Positions 32,734-40,732 of a stretch of DNA of 64,000 bases are shown here, in pieces. The notes beneath the pieces are model-generated. The model worked only from the letters and a program-made list of their open reading frames with translations. It did no database searches and was not told the DNA's origin. The stretch lies in NCBI GenBank assembly GCA_963731625.1, contig CAVSWH010000001.1, positions 1,302,001 to 1,366,000 on the forward strand, written 5' to 3'. This stretch comes from PALSA-555 sp963731625. Its GTDB lineage: Bacteria; Actinomycetota; Acidimicrobiia; IMCC26256; PALSA-555. Within the stretch, counting starts at the first letter, position 1. The number at the start of each line of letters is the position of its first letter. Position numbers and translations under genes: made by a program.

Positions 32734-34305
32734 TCAGATCTTCCGGTTGGTCGCCCATCGCCACCACTGGGAGATGGAGCGGCCGATGCCGATGCGATGG
32801 CCGACGCCCTGGCGGGCGAGGTCGTCGGTGACGTGCTGGGCGGCGAACTGCAGGCCGAGGAACGTGTCGACCCCGGCGAAGTAGCCGCCGAGCGCCGCCG
32901 CGCCGACGGCGTAGATCCGCCCGGGCTCGCTTCGCGTGCCCCGCACCTCGAAGGTGCGCTCGACGTCGAGGCGCCCGAGCGGGTTGCGGGCCGCGCCGCC
33001 GTGCTCGAGGAGGTCGGCCAGTACCCGGTGCTCGCCGATGTCCGCCTCGAGGCCCGTGCCGTCGATGACGAAGTCCGCCGACAGCTCGAGCGTCGCGCCG
33101 TCCTTGTTCGCGATCATCGTGACGACCTCGCCGTTCGGGCCCTCCTTCACGTCGCGGACCTGTCCGACGTAGGTGCGGTAGAAGCCCTCGCGCCGCCCCC
33201 GCGCCAGCTGCTGGATCCAGAGTTTGCGGTGGGGCGTGTTCGTTCCGCCGAGGACCTCGTAGTACCGCTTGCGGTCCTCGCCTTCGAGCTTCCAGAACGT
33301 GTCGCGGGCCTGGCCGCCCCACGCCGACTTGGGCCAGTTGAAGCCTTGGTACGACCAGCCGTTCGCGCCCTTGCGCCGCAGGAAGATCGACGGACCCGTG
33401 GCGTGGTCGACGTAGGTGCGGAAGAGGTGGACGATCGTGGTCTGCGCGCCGCGGTCGCGGTCGTCGATGAGGCGCTGCAAGATCCGCGAGCCGACGATGC
33501 CGCTCCCCCGGACCATCACGGTGCCCGGGCGGCGCTGGAGCTGCTGGTACACGTGCTCGTGGGGCTCGTACGCGTTCACGACGCGTCCCGACTCCGGGTA
33601 CTTCTGGCGGAAGTCCTGGAGGTCGGGCAGGAACTTCACGCCGGGGTAGCCCACGGCGAGGTGCACGTAGGTGCTCCGGTACGCGACGCGCTTGGTGGCG
33701 CTCGCCCCGGCGGGCGGCGTGAGGATCGTGAAGTACCCGCCGCCGGCGCGGCGGCGGACCATCCGCACCTGGCCCTTGACCTGGCAGTCCCAGAACGAGA
33801 TGCGGTCGGCCTCGCGCTTGAGGTCTTCGAAGACACGACCGGCCTTCGGCGTCCAGTAGTCGGTGAGGATCGGCTCGGTGAGCGCGCTCCACAGCGGCGC
33901 GAGCGTCTTCTCCCGCCAGGCCTCGCGGACCCCGTACGACGGGAAGCCCCAGATGCAGCCCGGGGTCGACGCCGAGTCCGAGCGGAGTCGCTCCTGCACC
34001 GGGATCTGCGACACCTGGGTCAGGTACTGGTAGGTCTGCCAGGGCTGATCGAGCGTGCTGAGCACCCGGATGTTGGCGGCGGGGACGCCGGCAACGCGCA
34101 GGTAGTCGGTGAAGACGAACGACCCGATGCCGCCGCCGACCGACACGATCGGCGCGTCGACGACGGGGATGCCCGCGTCGGCGAGCATCGCGTCGGACCA
34201 GATGTCGGTGTCGATGAGCGTGGGCGTGAGATCGCCGCCGCCGCGATGGCTCTCGTCCTCTTCGACGACGCCGAGATTGAGACTGATCGTCTCGCCGGCC
34301 GCCAT
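32734..34305 (-). CDS. FAD/NAD(P)-binding oxidoreductase-like protein heading the kinase/FHA operon
   Basis: A 523-residue protein with two dinucleotide-binding strands: APIVSVGGGIGSFVFTDYLR (about 52-71) and GTVMVRGSGIVGSRILQRL (about 260). FVIDGTGLEADI and RIYAVGAAALGGYFAGVD resemble the ATG and GD motifs of flavoprotein oxidoreductases. There is no signal peptide; the start MAAGETISLNLGVVEED is acidic. The substrate is unknown. Being first in an apparent operon with a membrane protein, soluble kinase, FHA adaptor and antiporter is unusual and suggests redox-linked phosphosignalling. Start ATG 34305 after a run of G residues. Confidence 0.7.
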   Translation of the reverse strand: MAAGETISLNLGVVEEDESHRGGGDLTPTLIDTDIWSDAMLADAGIPVVDAPIVSVGGGIGSFVFTDYLRVAGVPAANIRVLSTLDQPWQTYQYLTQVSQIPVQERLRSDSASTPGCIWGFPSYGVREAWREKTLAPLWSALTEPILTDYWTPKAGRVFEDLKREADRISFWDCQVKGQVRMVRRRAGGGYFTILTPPAGASATKRVAYRSTYVHLAVGYPGVKFLPDLQDFRQKYPESGRVVNAYEPHEHVYQQLQRRPGTVMVRGSGIVGSRILQRLIDDRDRGAQTTIVHLFRTYVDHATGPSIFLRRKGANGWSYQGFNWPKSAWGGQARDTFWKLEGEDRKRYYEVLGGTNTPHRKLWIQQLARGRREGFYRTYVGQVRDVKEGPNGEVVTMIANKDGATLELSADFVIDGTGLEADIGEHRVLADLLEHGGAARNPLGRLDVERTFEVRGTRSEPGRIYAVGAAALGGYFAGVDTFLGLQFAAQHVTDDLARQGVGHRIGIGRSISQWWRWATNRKI

Positions 34306-34351
34306 GGCACCCCCCCAGCCTCTGACCCCGGATCACCCCACCCGGGCGGGG

Positions 34352-34357
34352 AGCATA
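34352..34357 (-). promoter_or_regulatory. Candidate -10 hexamer (TATGCT) of the flavoprotein/kinase/FHA operon
   Basis: TATGCT on the minus strand, 46 bases before ATG 34305, in a short AT-richer patch (TATGTATGCT). It gives a leader of about 40 bases that contains the G-rich RBS. No convincing -35 box is visible. Confidence 0.3.
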
Positions 34358-34399
34358 CATAGACGGGCGCCTCGCGGCGCGGGCCGGCTGGGGTGGCGG

Positions 34400-35236
34400 T
34401 CAGGCGCTCGCGACGGGCAGGCGCGGCGTCGAGCGGTCCCGCGCCGCGAGCGGCCGGTGCGCCTCCCACGCCAGGGCCGTGGCGAGCGTCAGCACGGCGA
34501 GCGCGGCGCCCGCCACGGCGTCGAGCAGCCAGTGGTTGCCAGTCACCAGCACCGACAGCAGCATCGCCGCCGGGTAGGCCAGGGCGACGAGCCGCATCCA
34601 GCGGCGGCGGAGCAGGGGCCACAGCGCGAGCGACGCCCAGACGGCCCAGCCGACGTGGAGGCTCGGCATCGCCGCGAACGGATTCGTGGACCCGGCCCAC
34701 GTCGGGGTCGTCGACGCGTTCTTCGCCGCGACCAGGCCGGCGAAGGGGGTGTGGTCGAGGCTCAGGCTCTGGCTCGTGTCCGCGAGGTGGGACGGGCCGG
34801 GCACGAGGCGGGGCGGCGCGACCGGGAAGAGCCAGAAGCACAGCAGCGCGAGCGCGAGGAGCGCGAGGAAGGCGTTCCGCGCCGCGCGGAAGCGGACGGG
34901 CGCTTTGAGGTAGAGCACGACGAGCACGATCGGCGGGGCGACGAGATGGGTCAGCGAGTAGCAGTAGTTGCACGCGTCGACGAGCCAGGGCACGTGCAGC
35001 ACCGCCCGCTGGACCGTCCCCTCGATGTCGAGCCCGACGGCGTGTTCGAGGCTCGTGATGTGCCCCGCGTTGGTGACGGCGGCGCCGAGCGAGCCCGCCA
35101 CCGACGTCCGCAGGATGTCGTACAGGGCGTAGCACCACAGCAGGACGACGAGCGGCAGCAGGGCCGATTGGGCGCGCGCCGCGGACACTCGGTGCGCGGC
35201 CACCGGACGCGTCGACGACAGCGCCGCCGTGGTCAT
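34400..35236 (-). CDS. PAP2-superfamily lipid phosphatase / inositolphosphotransferase-like protein
   Basis: A 278-residue protein with about six helices. AMPSLHVGWAVW and GNHWLLDAVAGAALA are the two later motifs of the PAP2_3 group (Aur1/Ipt1-like), with catalytic histidines in SLH and the H-x3-D segment. It should act on a lipid phosphate at the outer membrane face. ATG 35236 is preferred because GGAGG lies six bases upstream; an in-frame ATG at 35293 is also possible. Confidence 0.82.
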   Translation of the reverse strand: MTTAALSSTRPVAAHRVSAARAQSALLPLVVLLWCYALYDILRTSVAGSLGAAVTNAGHITSLEHAVGLDIEGTVQRAVLHVPWLVDACNYCYSLTHLVAPPIVLVVLYLKAPVRFRAARNAFLALLALALLCFWLFPVAPPRLVPGPSHLADTSQSLSLDHTPFAGLVAAKNASTTPTWAGSTNPFAAMPSLHVGWAVWASLALWPLLRRRWMRLVALAYPAAMLLSVLVTGNHWLLDAVAGAALAVLTLATALAWEAHRPLAARDRSTPRLPVASA

Positions 35237-35373
35237 CGGCGGCCGCCTCCGACACGACTCCCTGGCGCGCGTCGCCACGCCGTGGTCTGCCATCCCTCAG
35301 CCACGTTCGAACAATCGACACAATCCGACCAGGATCTTGAGCGAAACCCGCCGGTCGGTCGGTCGAGGAGGGG

Positions 35374-36795
35374 TCAGGCGGGCTGGATCGGGGGCGGCGC
35401 CCAAGCGCCGCTTCGGATCTGGGGGCCCGGCAGGTAGGCACGAAAGATCAGGGTGAAGGGGCCGGGCGGCGTCGGCAGCCAGTTCGTCTCGTGGCCCGCG
35501 GGGGGCGTGGCGCCGACGTACAGGTCGAGGGAGCCGCCCGGCCCGTACTGGAGCCCGGTCGTGCGGTCCCCGATGCTGTAGCGGTTGACGGCGTTCGCCA
35601 CGAGGAAGTGGTCGGGGCCGTAGGCGGTGAGCGACCAGAAGGCGCGCCGGTCGATCGGGGGCAGCGCCGAGGCGGCGAAGTGGAGGTGGTATCCGCTCGC
35701 GCCGCGCAGCGGTGCGCCGCTCGCGTCGGTCCCGGCCTGGAAGTAGACGGACTCGGCGGGCACGTTGGCGCCCAAGCCGACGGCCGTCGTCGCGGCCCGG
35801 GCCACGTAGTCGGTGCCGTAGGTGCCCTGGCTCGGGAGGTTCGACCAGCCGTTCCGGGTGACGCGCGCCGCCGCCGCGGTGCGGCCGACGACCGCGGTGC
35901 CCGCGGCGACGGCCTGGCTGACCAGCCCCGGCGTGAGCGCAGCCGACGGGGTGAGCCCGGGACCGATCCCGACCGCGGCGAGGTCGCTGACGATCGGCTG
36001 GTCGCGGGCGGGTGGCGGGTCGGCCGCCATCGCGGCGCCGAGCTCGGTGAGGAACGTGGCGTTCGACGCGGTCGCGGTGGTGCAGCCGCCCAGCCCGGGG
36101 GTCGACGCCGACACCGGGGTCCCGTCCAGCGGCGACAGCGTGTCGCCGCGCTGCTGCGCGACGGCCGCCGCGAGGTCGGACGTCGAGGTGACGAGGGTGC
36201 GCCCGATCACCCACACGTCCGGGGTCGGCGAGCTGATGCGCCGCACGCCGGCCGGGAGGGTGCCGTGCCACCCCGGTCCGATGATGGCGTAGCGCCCGGC
36301 CGCGCCTCGGTTGGTGCGCGTCCCGACGTTCGCGATCGTGTTCGTGTACATGTCGAGGAACTGGAACACGTAGTAGTGGTCGCTCACCGGGACCTGGAGG
36401 ACGACGGGGCCCGCCCGGAGGTCGAGCCACGCCGTGGCGTACAGCGTGTCGGCGTTCGGGGTGACAACCAGGCGGTTGCCCGGGCCGGCCAGGCTCGAGG
36501 TCCTCAGCAGCGTGTTCACCGGCGCCAGGCACAGGGTGCGGGCGCGCGTGCGGACCATCGTCACGAGCGGGATGCCCCACACGTAGGCTTCGATGGCCGC
36601 CTGGGCCGCGGCCGGGTCCGCCGCGCCGAGTCGTTGCGCCGCGGTCGCCGCCTCGGTGCGCAGCGACGCGGCACCCGACGCCGGGCTCGCGGTCGCCGGC
36701 GTCGCGGCGAGCAGCGATCCCGCCACGACGCAGAGCCCGACGCCGCGACGTCGGGCCCGCCCGCGCCGTGATCGGGTGGCGTCGGCGCGGGTCAC
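35374..36795 (-). CDS. Secreted DUF1254/DUF1214 protein
   Basis: A 473-residue protein with an N-terminal signal peptide (RRRGVGLCVVAGSLLAATPATA). AAIEAYVWGIPLVTMVRTR and NRLVVTPNADTLYATAWLDLRAGP are the DUF1254 signature; the C-terminal part, with RAFWSLTAYGPDHFLVAN and FTLIFRAYLPGP, matches DUF1214. The function of this common secreted family is not established. The start is GTG 36795, 16 bases after the stop of the upstream dehydrogenase; the longer frame runs into that gene and is rejected. The RBS is weak. Confidence 0.85.
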   Translation of the reverse strand: MTRADATRSRRGRARRRGVGLCVVAGSLLAATPATASPASGAASLRTEAATAAQRLGAADPAAAQAAIEAYVWGIPLVTMVRTRARTLCLAPVNTLLRTSSLAGPGNRLVVTPNADTLYATAWLDLRAGPVVLQVPVSDHYYVFQFLDMYTNTIANVGTRTNRGAAGRYAIIGPGWHGTLPAGVRRISSPTPDVWVIGRTLVTSTSDLAAAVAQQRGDTLSPLDGTPVSASTPGLGGCTTATASNATFLTELGAAMAADPPPARDQPIVSDLAAVGIGPGLTPSAALTPGLVSQAVAAGTAVVGRTAAAARVTRNGWSNLPSQGTYGTDYVARAATTAVGLGANVPAESVYFQAGTDASGAPLRGASGYHLHFAASALPPIDRRAFWSLTAYGPDHFLVANAVNRYSIGDRTTGLQYGPGGSLDLYVGATPPAGHETNWLPTPPGPFTLIFRAYLPGPQIRSGAWAPPPIQPA

Positions 36796-36811
36796 GGTCG
36801 GGAGGGGCGTC

Positions 36812-37993
36812 TCACTGCTCGTGCGGTCGGAACACGACCTTGATCGCCGCGGACTGCTTCCGGTCGAGCGCGGTGCCCACAGCCTCGCGGTAGCCGGCGA
36901 GCGGGAACTCGTGGGTGATGACGACGTCGGCCGGCGGCGAGCCCGTCGCGAGGATCTCGAGCGCCCGGTCGATCGACGCGCGCGTGGGCCCGCCACCCAC
37001 GCCCGGGTCAGTGGAGTGGCGGACGGCACCGACAAGCGCGGCCTCCTTCCACCAGACCGGTGTCAGGTCGTACTCGCCGGTCGCGGCGGCGCCGAGCAGC
37101 AGGACGCGGCCGCGGTTGTCGACGGCCCGGAGCGCGTCGTTCACGGTGCCCGGATAGCCGACGGCGTCGATGACGTAGGGGAACCCGCCGATGAGCATCG
37201 ACTGGTCTCGCGTGCCGGACCGCCGCGCCCCACTCGCCTCCGCCAGCTCGTCGAAGTGCGCCTTGTCGGCCCGCTCGATCACGACGCGGTCGGCGCCGGT
37301 CGCCTCGGCGGCCGCCGCTTGGTGGGGGTGGCGGGCGAGGACCGTCACCGGGCTGCTCGGGAACAGCGCCTTGACGGCCGCGACGCTGGCGAGCCCGATG
37401 ATCGCCGCGCCCACCACGAGGACCGGGTCGCCGTCGCGGGGTGGGTCGCGCAGCAGGCCGTGCACGGCGATCGACACCGGCTCGTGCAGGCTCACCGCCT
37501 GGTCGGTGACCGTGTCCGGGACGCGGTGGAGCATCGAGTGGTGGGCGACGACCTGCTCGGCCCAGCCACCACCCAGGTCGGAGGTGAAGCCGAGCGCCGA
37601 GCCGGGGGTGAGCACGCCGCTGAACGCGTTGTGACACGACGACGGCCAGCCGTTGGCGCACGGGCGGCAGAGTGGGTCGATGCCGCGGGCGAGGCAGTTG
37701 ATGTCGGGGTTGACCGCGACGCGGGTCCCGACCGGGACCGCGCAGTCCGGGCCGGTGTCGATGACCGTCCCGCCGATCTCGTGGCCAAGCAGGAACGGGA
37801 ACGCGTGGCCGAGGGGCATCAGCGTCGGCGCGGCGCCCATGTTCGCCGCGAAGAGGTGGAGGTCGCTGCCGCAGATTCCGCCGGCGTGCACCTCGACGCG
37901 CGCCCAGTCGCCACGCGGCAGCGCCGGCTCGTCGAGTTCCACGAGGGAGGCGGGAAACCCGGGATCCGCGTAGTCGTACTGCACGGCCAGCAC
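36812..37993 (-). CDS. Zinc-dependent alcohol dehydrogenase (medium-chain family)
   Basis: A 393-residue enzyme starting at GTG 37993 (VLAVQYDYADPG). VHAGGICGSDLHLFAANMG and FLLGHEIGGTVI provide catalytic-zinc ligands. The structural-zinc region is altered: CLARGIDPLCRPCANGWPSSC has four cysteines with unusual spacing. VVGAAIIGLASVAAVKAL is the cofactor strand, lacking the usual GxGxxG. The substrate is unknown. It is upstream of, and probably co-transcribed with, the DUF1254 gene. Confidence 0.82.
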   Translation of the reverse strand: MLAVQYDYADPGFPASLVELDEPALPRGDWARVEVHAGGICGSDLHLFAANMGAAPTLMPLGHAFPFLLGHEIGGTVIDTGPDCAVPVGTRVAVNPDINCLARGIDPLCRPCANGWPSSCHNAFSGVLTPGSALGFTSDLGGGWAEQVVAHHSMLHRVPDTVTDQAVSLHEPVSIAVHGLLRDPPRDGDPVLVVGAAIIGLASVAAVKALFPSSPVTVLARHPHQAAAAEATGADRVVIERADKAHFDELAEASGARRSGTRDQSMLIGGFPYVIDAVGYPGTVNDALRAVDNRGRVLLLGAAATGEYDLTPVWWKEAALVGAVRHSTDPGVGGGPTRASIDRALEILATGSPPADVVITHEFPLAGYREAVGTALDRKQSAAIKVVFRPHEQ

Positions 37994-38000
37994 GGCGACC

Positions 38001-38006
38001 AACCTA
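38001..38006 (-). promoter_or_regulatory. Candidate -10 hexamer (TAGGTT) for the dehydrogenase at 36812-37993
   Basis: TAGGTT on the minus strand ends seven bases before GTG 37993 and there is no RBS, so the message may be leaderless. Confidence 0.35.
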
Positions 38007-38115
38007 CGCCGCGCCTGGTGCGGCGCCCCGACGCCGGCGCGCGCGCTTGCCTCGACGCCGGTCGAGCAGCCAGCCTGCAGAGGACCGGTGACCCGTCGAC
38101 CGAGGAGACGATGAC

Positions 38116-39093
38116 GTGCGAGCGGCTCGGTGCGAGACCTACGGCCCACCGGAGCGCGTCGTCGTCGAGGACGTGCCCGACCTCCGGCCGCGGGACGGCG
38201 GCGTGGTCGTCGAGGTGCACGCGGCGTCGGTGAACTACCCAGACGTGCTCATCGTCGCCGACGAGTACCAGGTGTCGATCCCGACGCCGTTCACGCCAGG
38301 CAGCGAGTTCGCGGGTGAGGTCGTCGCCGTCGCCGACGACGTCGACGACGTGCGCGTGGGCGACCGGGTGTGCGGCTCGACGTTCATCGGCGCGTTCGCC
38401 GAGCAGATCGGGCTGCCCGCGGCCGCGCTGACGGCGGTGCCGCCGTCCGTCACGTACGCCGAGGCGGCGAGCTTCGGCGTCGTGTACTCGACCGCGTACC
38501 ACGCGCTGCGTAGCGTCGCCGAGGCGCAGCCCGGGGAGTGGGTCGCGGTGCTCGGCGCGGCGGGAGGTGTCGGGCTCGCGGCGGTCGACCTGGCGAAGCA
38601 CCTGGGCGCCCGGGTCCTCGCGGCGGCGTCGAGCGACGAGAAGCTCGCCGTGTGCGCGGAGCGGGGCGCGGAGGCGCTCGTCAACTACGAACGTGACGAC
38701 CTGAAGGTCGCGATGAAGGAGCTGACCGGTGGCGGCGCGGACGTGGTGATCGACCCCGTCGGTGGCCCCTACTCCGAGCCGGCCCTGCGCGCGACGCGCT
38801 GGGGTGGCCGGTTCGTCGTCGTCGGCTTCGCGAGCGGCGAGATCCCCCGGATCCCGCTGAACCTGGTGCTGCTCAAGGGCGTCGTCATCAAGGGATTCGA
38901 GTTCCGGACCTTCGCCGAGCACGCACCCGAGGCGGCGCGGCGCGACCGAGCGGAGCTGCTCGCGCTGTTCGCCGACGGCAAGGTTCGCCCCTACGTGTCG
39001 TCGGTGTATCCCCTGGACCGCGTCGCCGACGCGCTGCGCGAAGTGGCGGAGCGCCGGGCGCTCGGCAAGGTCGTGATCGAGCCCGCGCCCTAG
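38116..39093 (+). CDS. NADPH:quinone oxidoreductase-like protein (MDR family, zinc-free)
   Basis: A 325-residue quinone-reductase-type MDR protein. VHAASVNYPDVLIVADEYQ is the substrate-site start; AVLGAAGGVGLAAVDLAKHLGA is the AxGGxG NADPH motif; VVIDPVGGPYSEPALR is the typical strand after it. Zinc-binding cysteines are absent, as expected for this branch. Start GTG 38116 with GAGGAG upstream. It is divergent from the dehydrogenase at 37993. Confidence 0.88.
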   Translation: MRAARCETYGPPERVVVEDVPDLRPRDGGVVVEVHAASVNYPDVLIVADEYQVSIPTPFTPGSEFAGEVVAVADDVDDVRVGDRVCGSTFIGAFAEQIGLPAAALTAVPPSVTYAEAASFGVVYSTAYHALRSVAEAQPGEWVAVLGAAGGVGLAAVDLAKHLGARVLAAASSDEKLAVCAERGAEALVNYERDDLKVAMKELTGGGADVVIDPVGGPYSEPALRATRWGGRFVVVGFASGEIPRIPLNLVLLKGVVIKGFEFRTFAEHAPEAARRDRAELLALFADGKVRPYVSSVYPLDRVADALREVAERRALGKVVIEPAP

Positions 39094-39100
39094 CGGCGCG

Positions 39101-39106
39101 TACCCT
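39101..39106 (+). promoter_or_regulatory. Candidate -10 hexamer (TACCCT) of the secreted protein gene
   Basis: TACCCT ends six bases before GTG 39113 and lies eight bases after the stop of the preceding gene. No RBS is present, indicating a leaderless start. Confidence 0.4.
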
Positions 39107-39112
39107 CCGACG

Positions 39113-39847
39113 GTGCGCGCCGCGGTCGCAACGCTGGTCGGTGTCCTCGCCCTCGCGGGCGTCTCGACAGCCTCGGCTGCGGCCGGACCCCACCCCGCGG
39201 CGGTGCCGATCGCCGTGGTCTCGTGTCCCGCCCGCGCCGGCGTCGGCGGGCTGTCAGCGCCACCCATCCCGACCCAGCTGTCGGCCGCGGTCGCGGCGCG
39301 CACGGCGGCCCGGCTCCGCTTCTACTCCGACGGCTACCTGGTCGTGCTGGGGCCGACGGGCTGGACCTGCACCGGGCTCGAGGCCGCGGACGGGGGCGAG
39401 AGCCTCAGCGTGTTCCCGGTCGGCCAGTCGGATCCCCTCGGCGCCACCGCGCCGGGCGCGGATGCGGAGGCGGTCACGGCACGCTTCGACTACACGGGCC
39501 ACGGTCCCGGCTCGGAGCTCGTCTGCGGGCTCTTCCCGACGAGTGTCGCGTCGCGCCTCGCCGAGGCGACGGGCGGCTGCACGATGATCCCGGCGCGCGA
39601 GGTCGTCCGTCACCCGTCGCGCGACGTCGCGACGTTCCTCGACCCCCCGGGCGTGAGCGGCACGGGCGAGCCTTCGGGCGGCACGAACCCCGCCGCGGGG
39701 GCCGTGTTCTTCCCGCAGCTCGCGCGCGAGCCGCCGTCGGTCAACGTCGCCAAGGTGACGTGCACGGCGTCGAAGCAGCTCGCGTCGCTCTGCCCGTCGA
39801 TCGTCGCCGACTTCGTCGGACGCGCCCGGCTGCGGCCGCGCTCGTAG
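39113..39847 (+). CDS. Secreted protein of unknown function
   Basis: A 244-residue protein beginning with a signal peptide (VATLVGVLALAGVSTASAAA). The mature part has about six cysteines in a spread pattern (VVSCPAR, WTCTGLE, LVCGLF, GGCTMI, VTCTAS, SLCPSI), consistent with disulfide bonds outside the cell. YLVVLGPTGWTCTGLEAADGG recalls a fold common in actinobacterial secreted hypotheticals. No catalytic motif recognised. Start GTG 39113, leaderless context. Confidence 0.7.
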   Translation: MRAAVATLVGVLALAGVSTASAAAGPHPAAVPIAVVSCPARAGVGGLSAPPIPTQLSAAVAARTAARLRFYSDGYLVVLGPTGWTCTGLEAADGGESLSVFPVGQSDPLGATAPGADAEAVTARFDYTGHGPGSELVCGLFPTSVASRLAEATGGCTMIPAREVVRHPSRDVATFLDPPGVSGTGEPSGGTNPAAGAVFFPQLAREPPSVNVAKVTCTASKQLASLCPSIVADFVGRARLRPRS

Positions 39848-39882
39848 CCGGAACGCACCCGTTGCGGCGAGCCGCTGCGCCG

Positions 39883-39888
39883 TAGCAT
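39883..39888 (+). promoter_or_regulatory. Candidate -10 hexamer (TAGCAT) before the gpmA upstream ORF
   Basis: TAGCAT ends nine bases before the ATG at 39898. It is the only promoter-like element in the 50-base gap between the secreted protein gene and the upstream ORF. Confidence 0.35.
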
Positions 39889-39897
39889 CGGCAGGTG

Positions 39898-39984
39898 ATG
39901 TTCGTCGCGCTCGTGCCGGGCCGGTGGCTCGCCGGCGCCGTGATCCTGTTCGCGCGGGCCGGGCGCCTCGCCCCGCAACGCTGA
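39898..39984 (+). CDS. 28-codon upstream ORF coupled to phosphoglycerate mutase
   Basis: Encodes MFVALVPGRWLAGAVILFA then RAGRLAPQR, a short hydrophobic, basic-tailed peptide. Its TGA (39982-39984) shares one base with the ATG of the mutase gene (39984), the TGATG arrangement of coupled translation. With a -10-like hexamer just upstream it may be a leader peptide controlling the mutase, or a small membrane protein in its own right. No similarity is known to me. Confidence 0.45.
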   Translation: MFVALVPGRWLAGAVILFARAGRLAPQR

Positions 39985-40721
39985 TGGCGACGCTGATCCT
40001 GCTGCGCCACGGCGAGAGCACGTGGAACCGCGAGAACCGCTTCACCGGATGGATCGACGTGCCGCTGTCGCCGACTGGGGAAGGTGAGGCCCGCCATGCC
40101 GGTGACCAGTTGCGGGATGGCGCGCCGCCCGCCGACGTCCTGCACACGTCGGTGCAGCGGCGGGCCATCCGGACCGCCGAGCTCGCCCTGGCGGCATGCG
40201 GGCGGTCCTGGATCCCGGTGCGGCGCTCCTGGCGCCTCAACGAGCGCCACTACGGGGCGCTGCAGGGCAAGAACAAGAAGGAGACGGCCGAGCAGTTCGG
40301 TGCCGAGCAGGTGAAGGTCTGGCGCCGCTCCTACAGCACGCGCCCGCCGGACCTCTCGATCGACGACCCGACCCATCCGCGCTTCGACCCGCGCTACGCC
40401 GACCTGCCGCTCGACGCGCTCCCGTCGGCCGAGTGCCTGGCCGACGTCGTGGTGCGCATGCTGCCCTACTGGTACGACGCGATCGCGCCCGACCTCACGG
40501 TCGGGCGCACGGTGCTGGTCGTGGCGCACGGCAACTCGCTGCGGGCGCTGGTCAAGCATCTCGACGACGTGGCGGACGAGGACATCGTCGAGCTGAACAT
40601 CCCGACCGGCCAGCCGCTCGTGTACACCCTCGGCGAGCGCCTCGAGGTCCTGGACCGCGCGTACCTGGACCCGACGGCCGCCGCGGCCGCGGCCGCGGCC
40701 GTCGCCCACCAGGCGGGCTGA
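39984..40721 (+). CDS. gpmA: 2,3-bisphosphoglycerate-dependent phosphoglycerate mutase
   Basis: A 245-residue protein. LILLRHGESTWNRENRFTGW contains the phosphohistidine (R-H-G), LNERHYGALQGKNKKETAEQ is the second signature, and VAHGNSLRALVKHL holds the second catalytic histidine. It interconverts 3- and 2-phosphoglycerate in glycolysis. Length and motifs are standard for GpmA. The C-terminus ends in an unusual alanine run encoded by a GCC/GCG tract (about 40676-40703). ATG 39984 is coupled to a 28-codon upstream ORF. Confidence 0.92.
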   Translation: MATLILLRHGESTWNRENRFTGWIDVPLSPTGEGEARHAGDQLRDGAPPADVLHTSVQRRAIRTAELALAACGRSWIPVRRSWRLNERHYGALQGKNKKETAEQFGAEQVKVWRRSYSTRPPDLSIDDPTHPRFDPRYADLPLDALPSAECLADVVVRMLPYWYDAIAPDLTVGRTVLVVAHGNSLRALVKHLDDVADEDIVELNIPTGQPLVYTLGERLEVLDRAYLDPTAAAAAAAAVAHQAG

Positions 40722-40732
40722 CCGTCCCGGGC

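Noticed and set aside
35300..35330. LexA/SOS-box-like TCGAAC sequence upstream of the PAP2 gene
   Set aside because: Only one half matches the actinobacterial SOS consensus; the second half and spacing fail.
40676..40703. GC-only repeat at the 3' end of gpmA
   Set aside because: It is an in-frame alanine run at the protein C-terminus, not a satellite or regulatory repeat.
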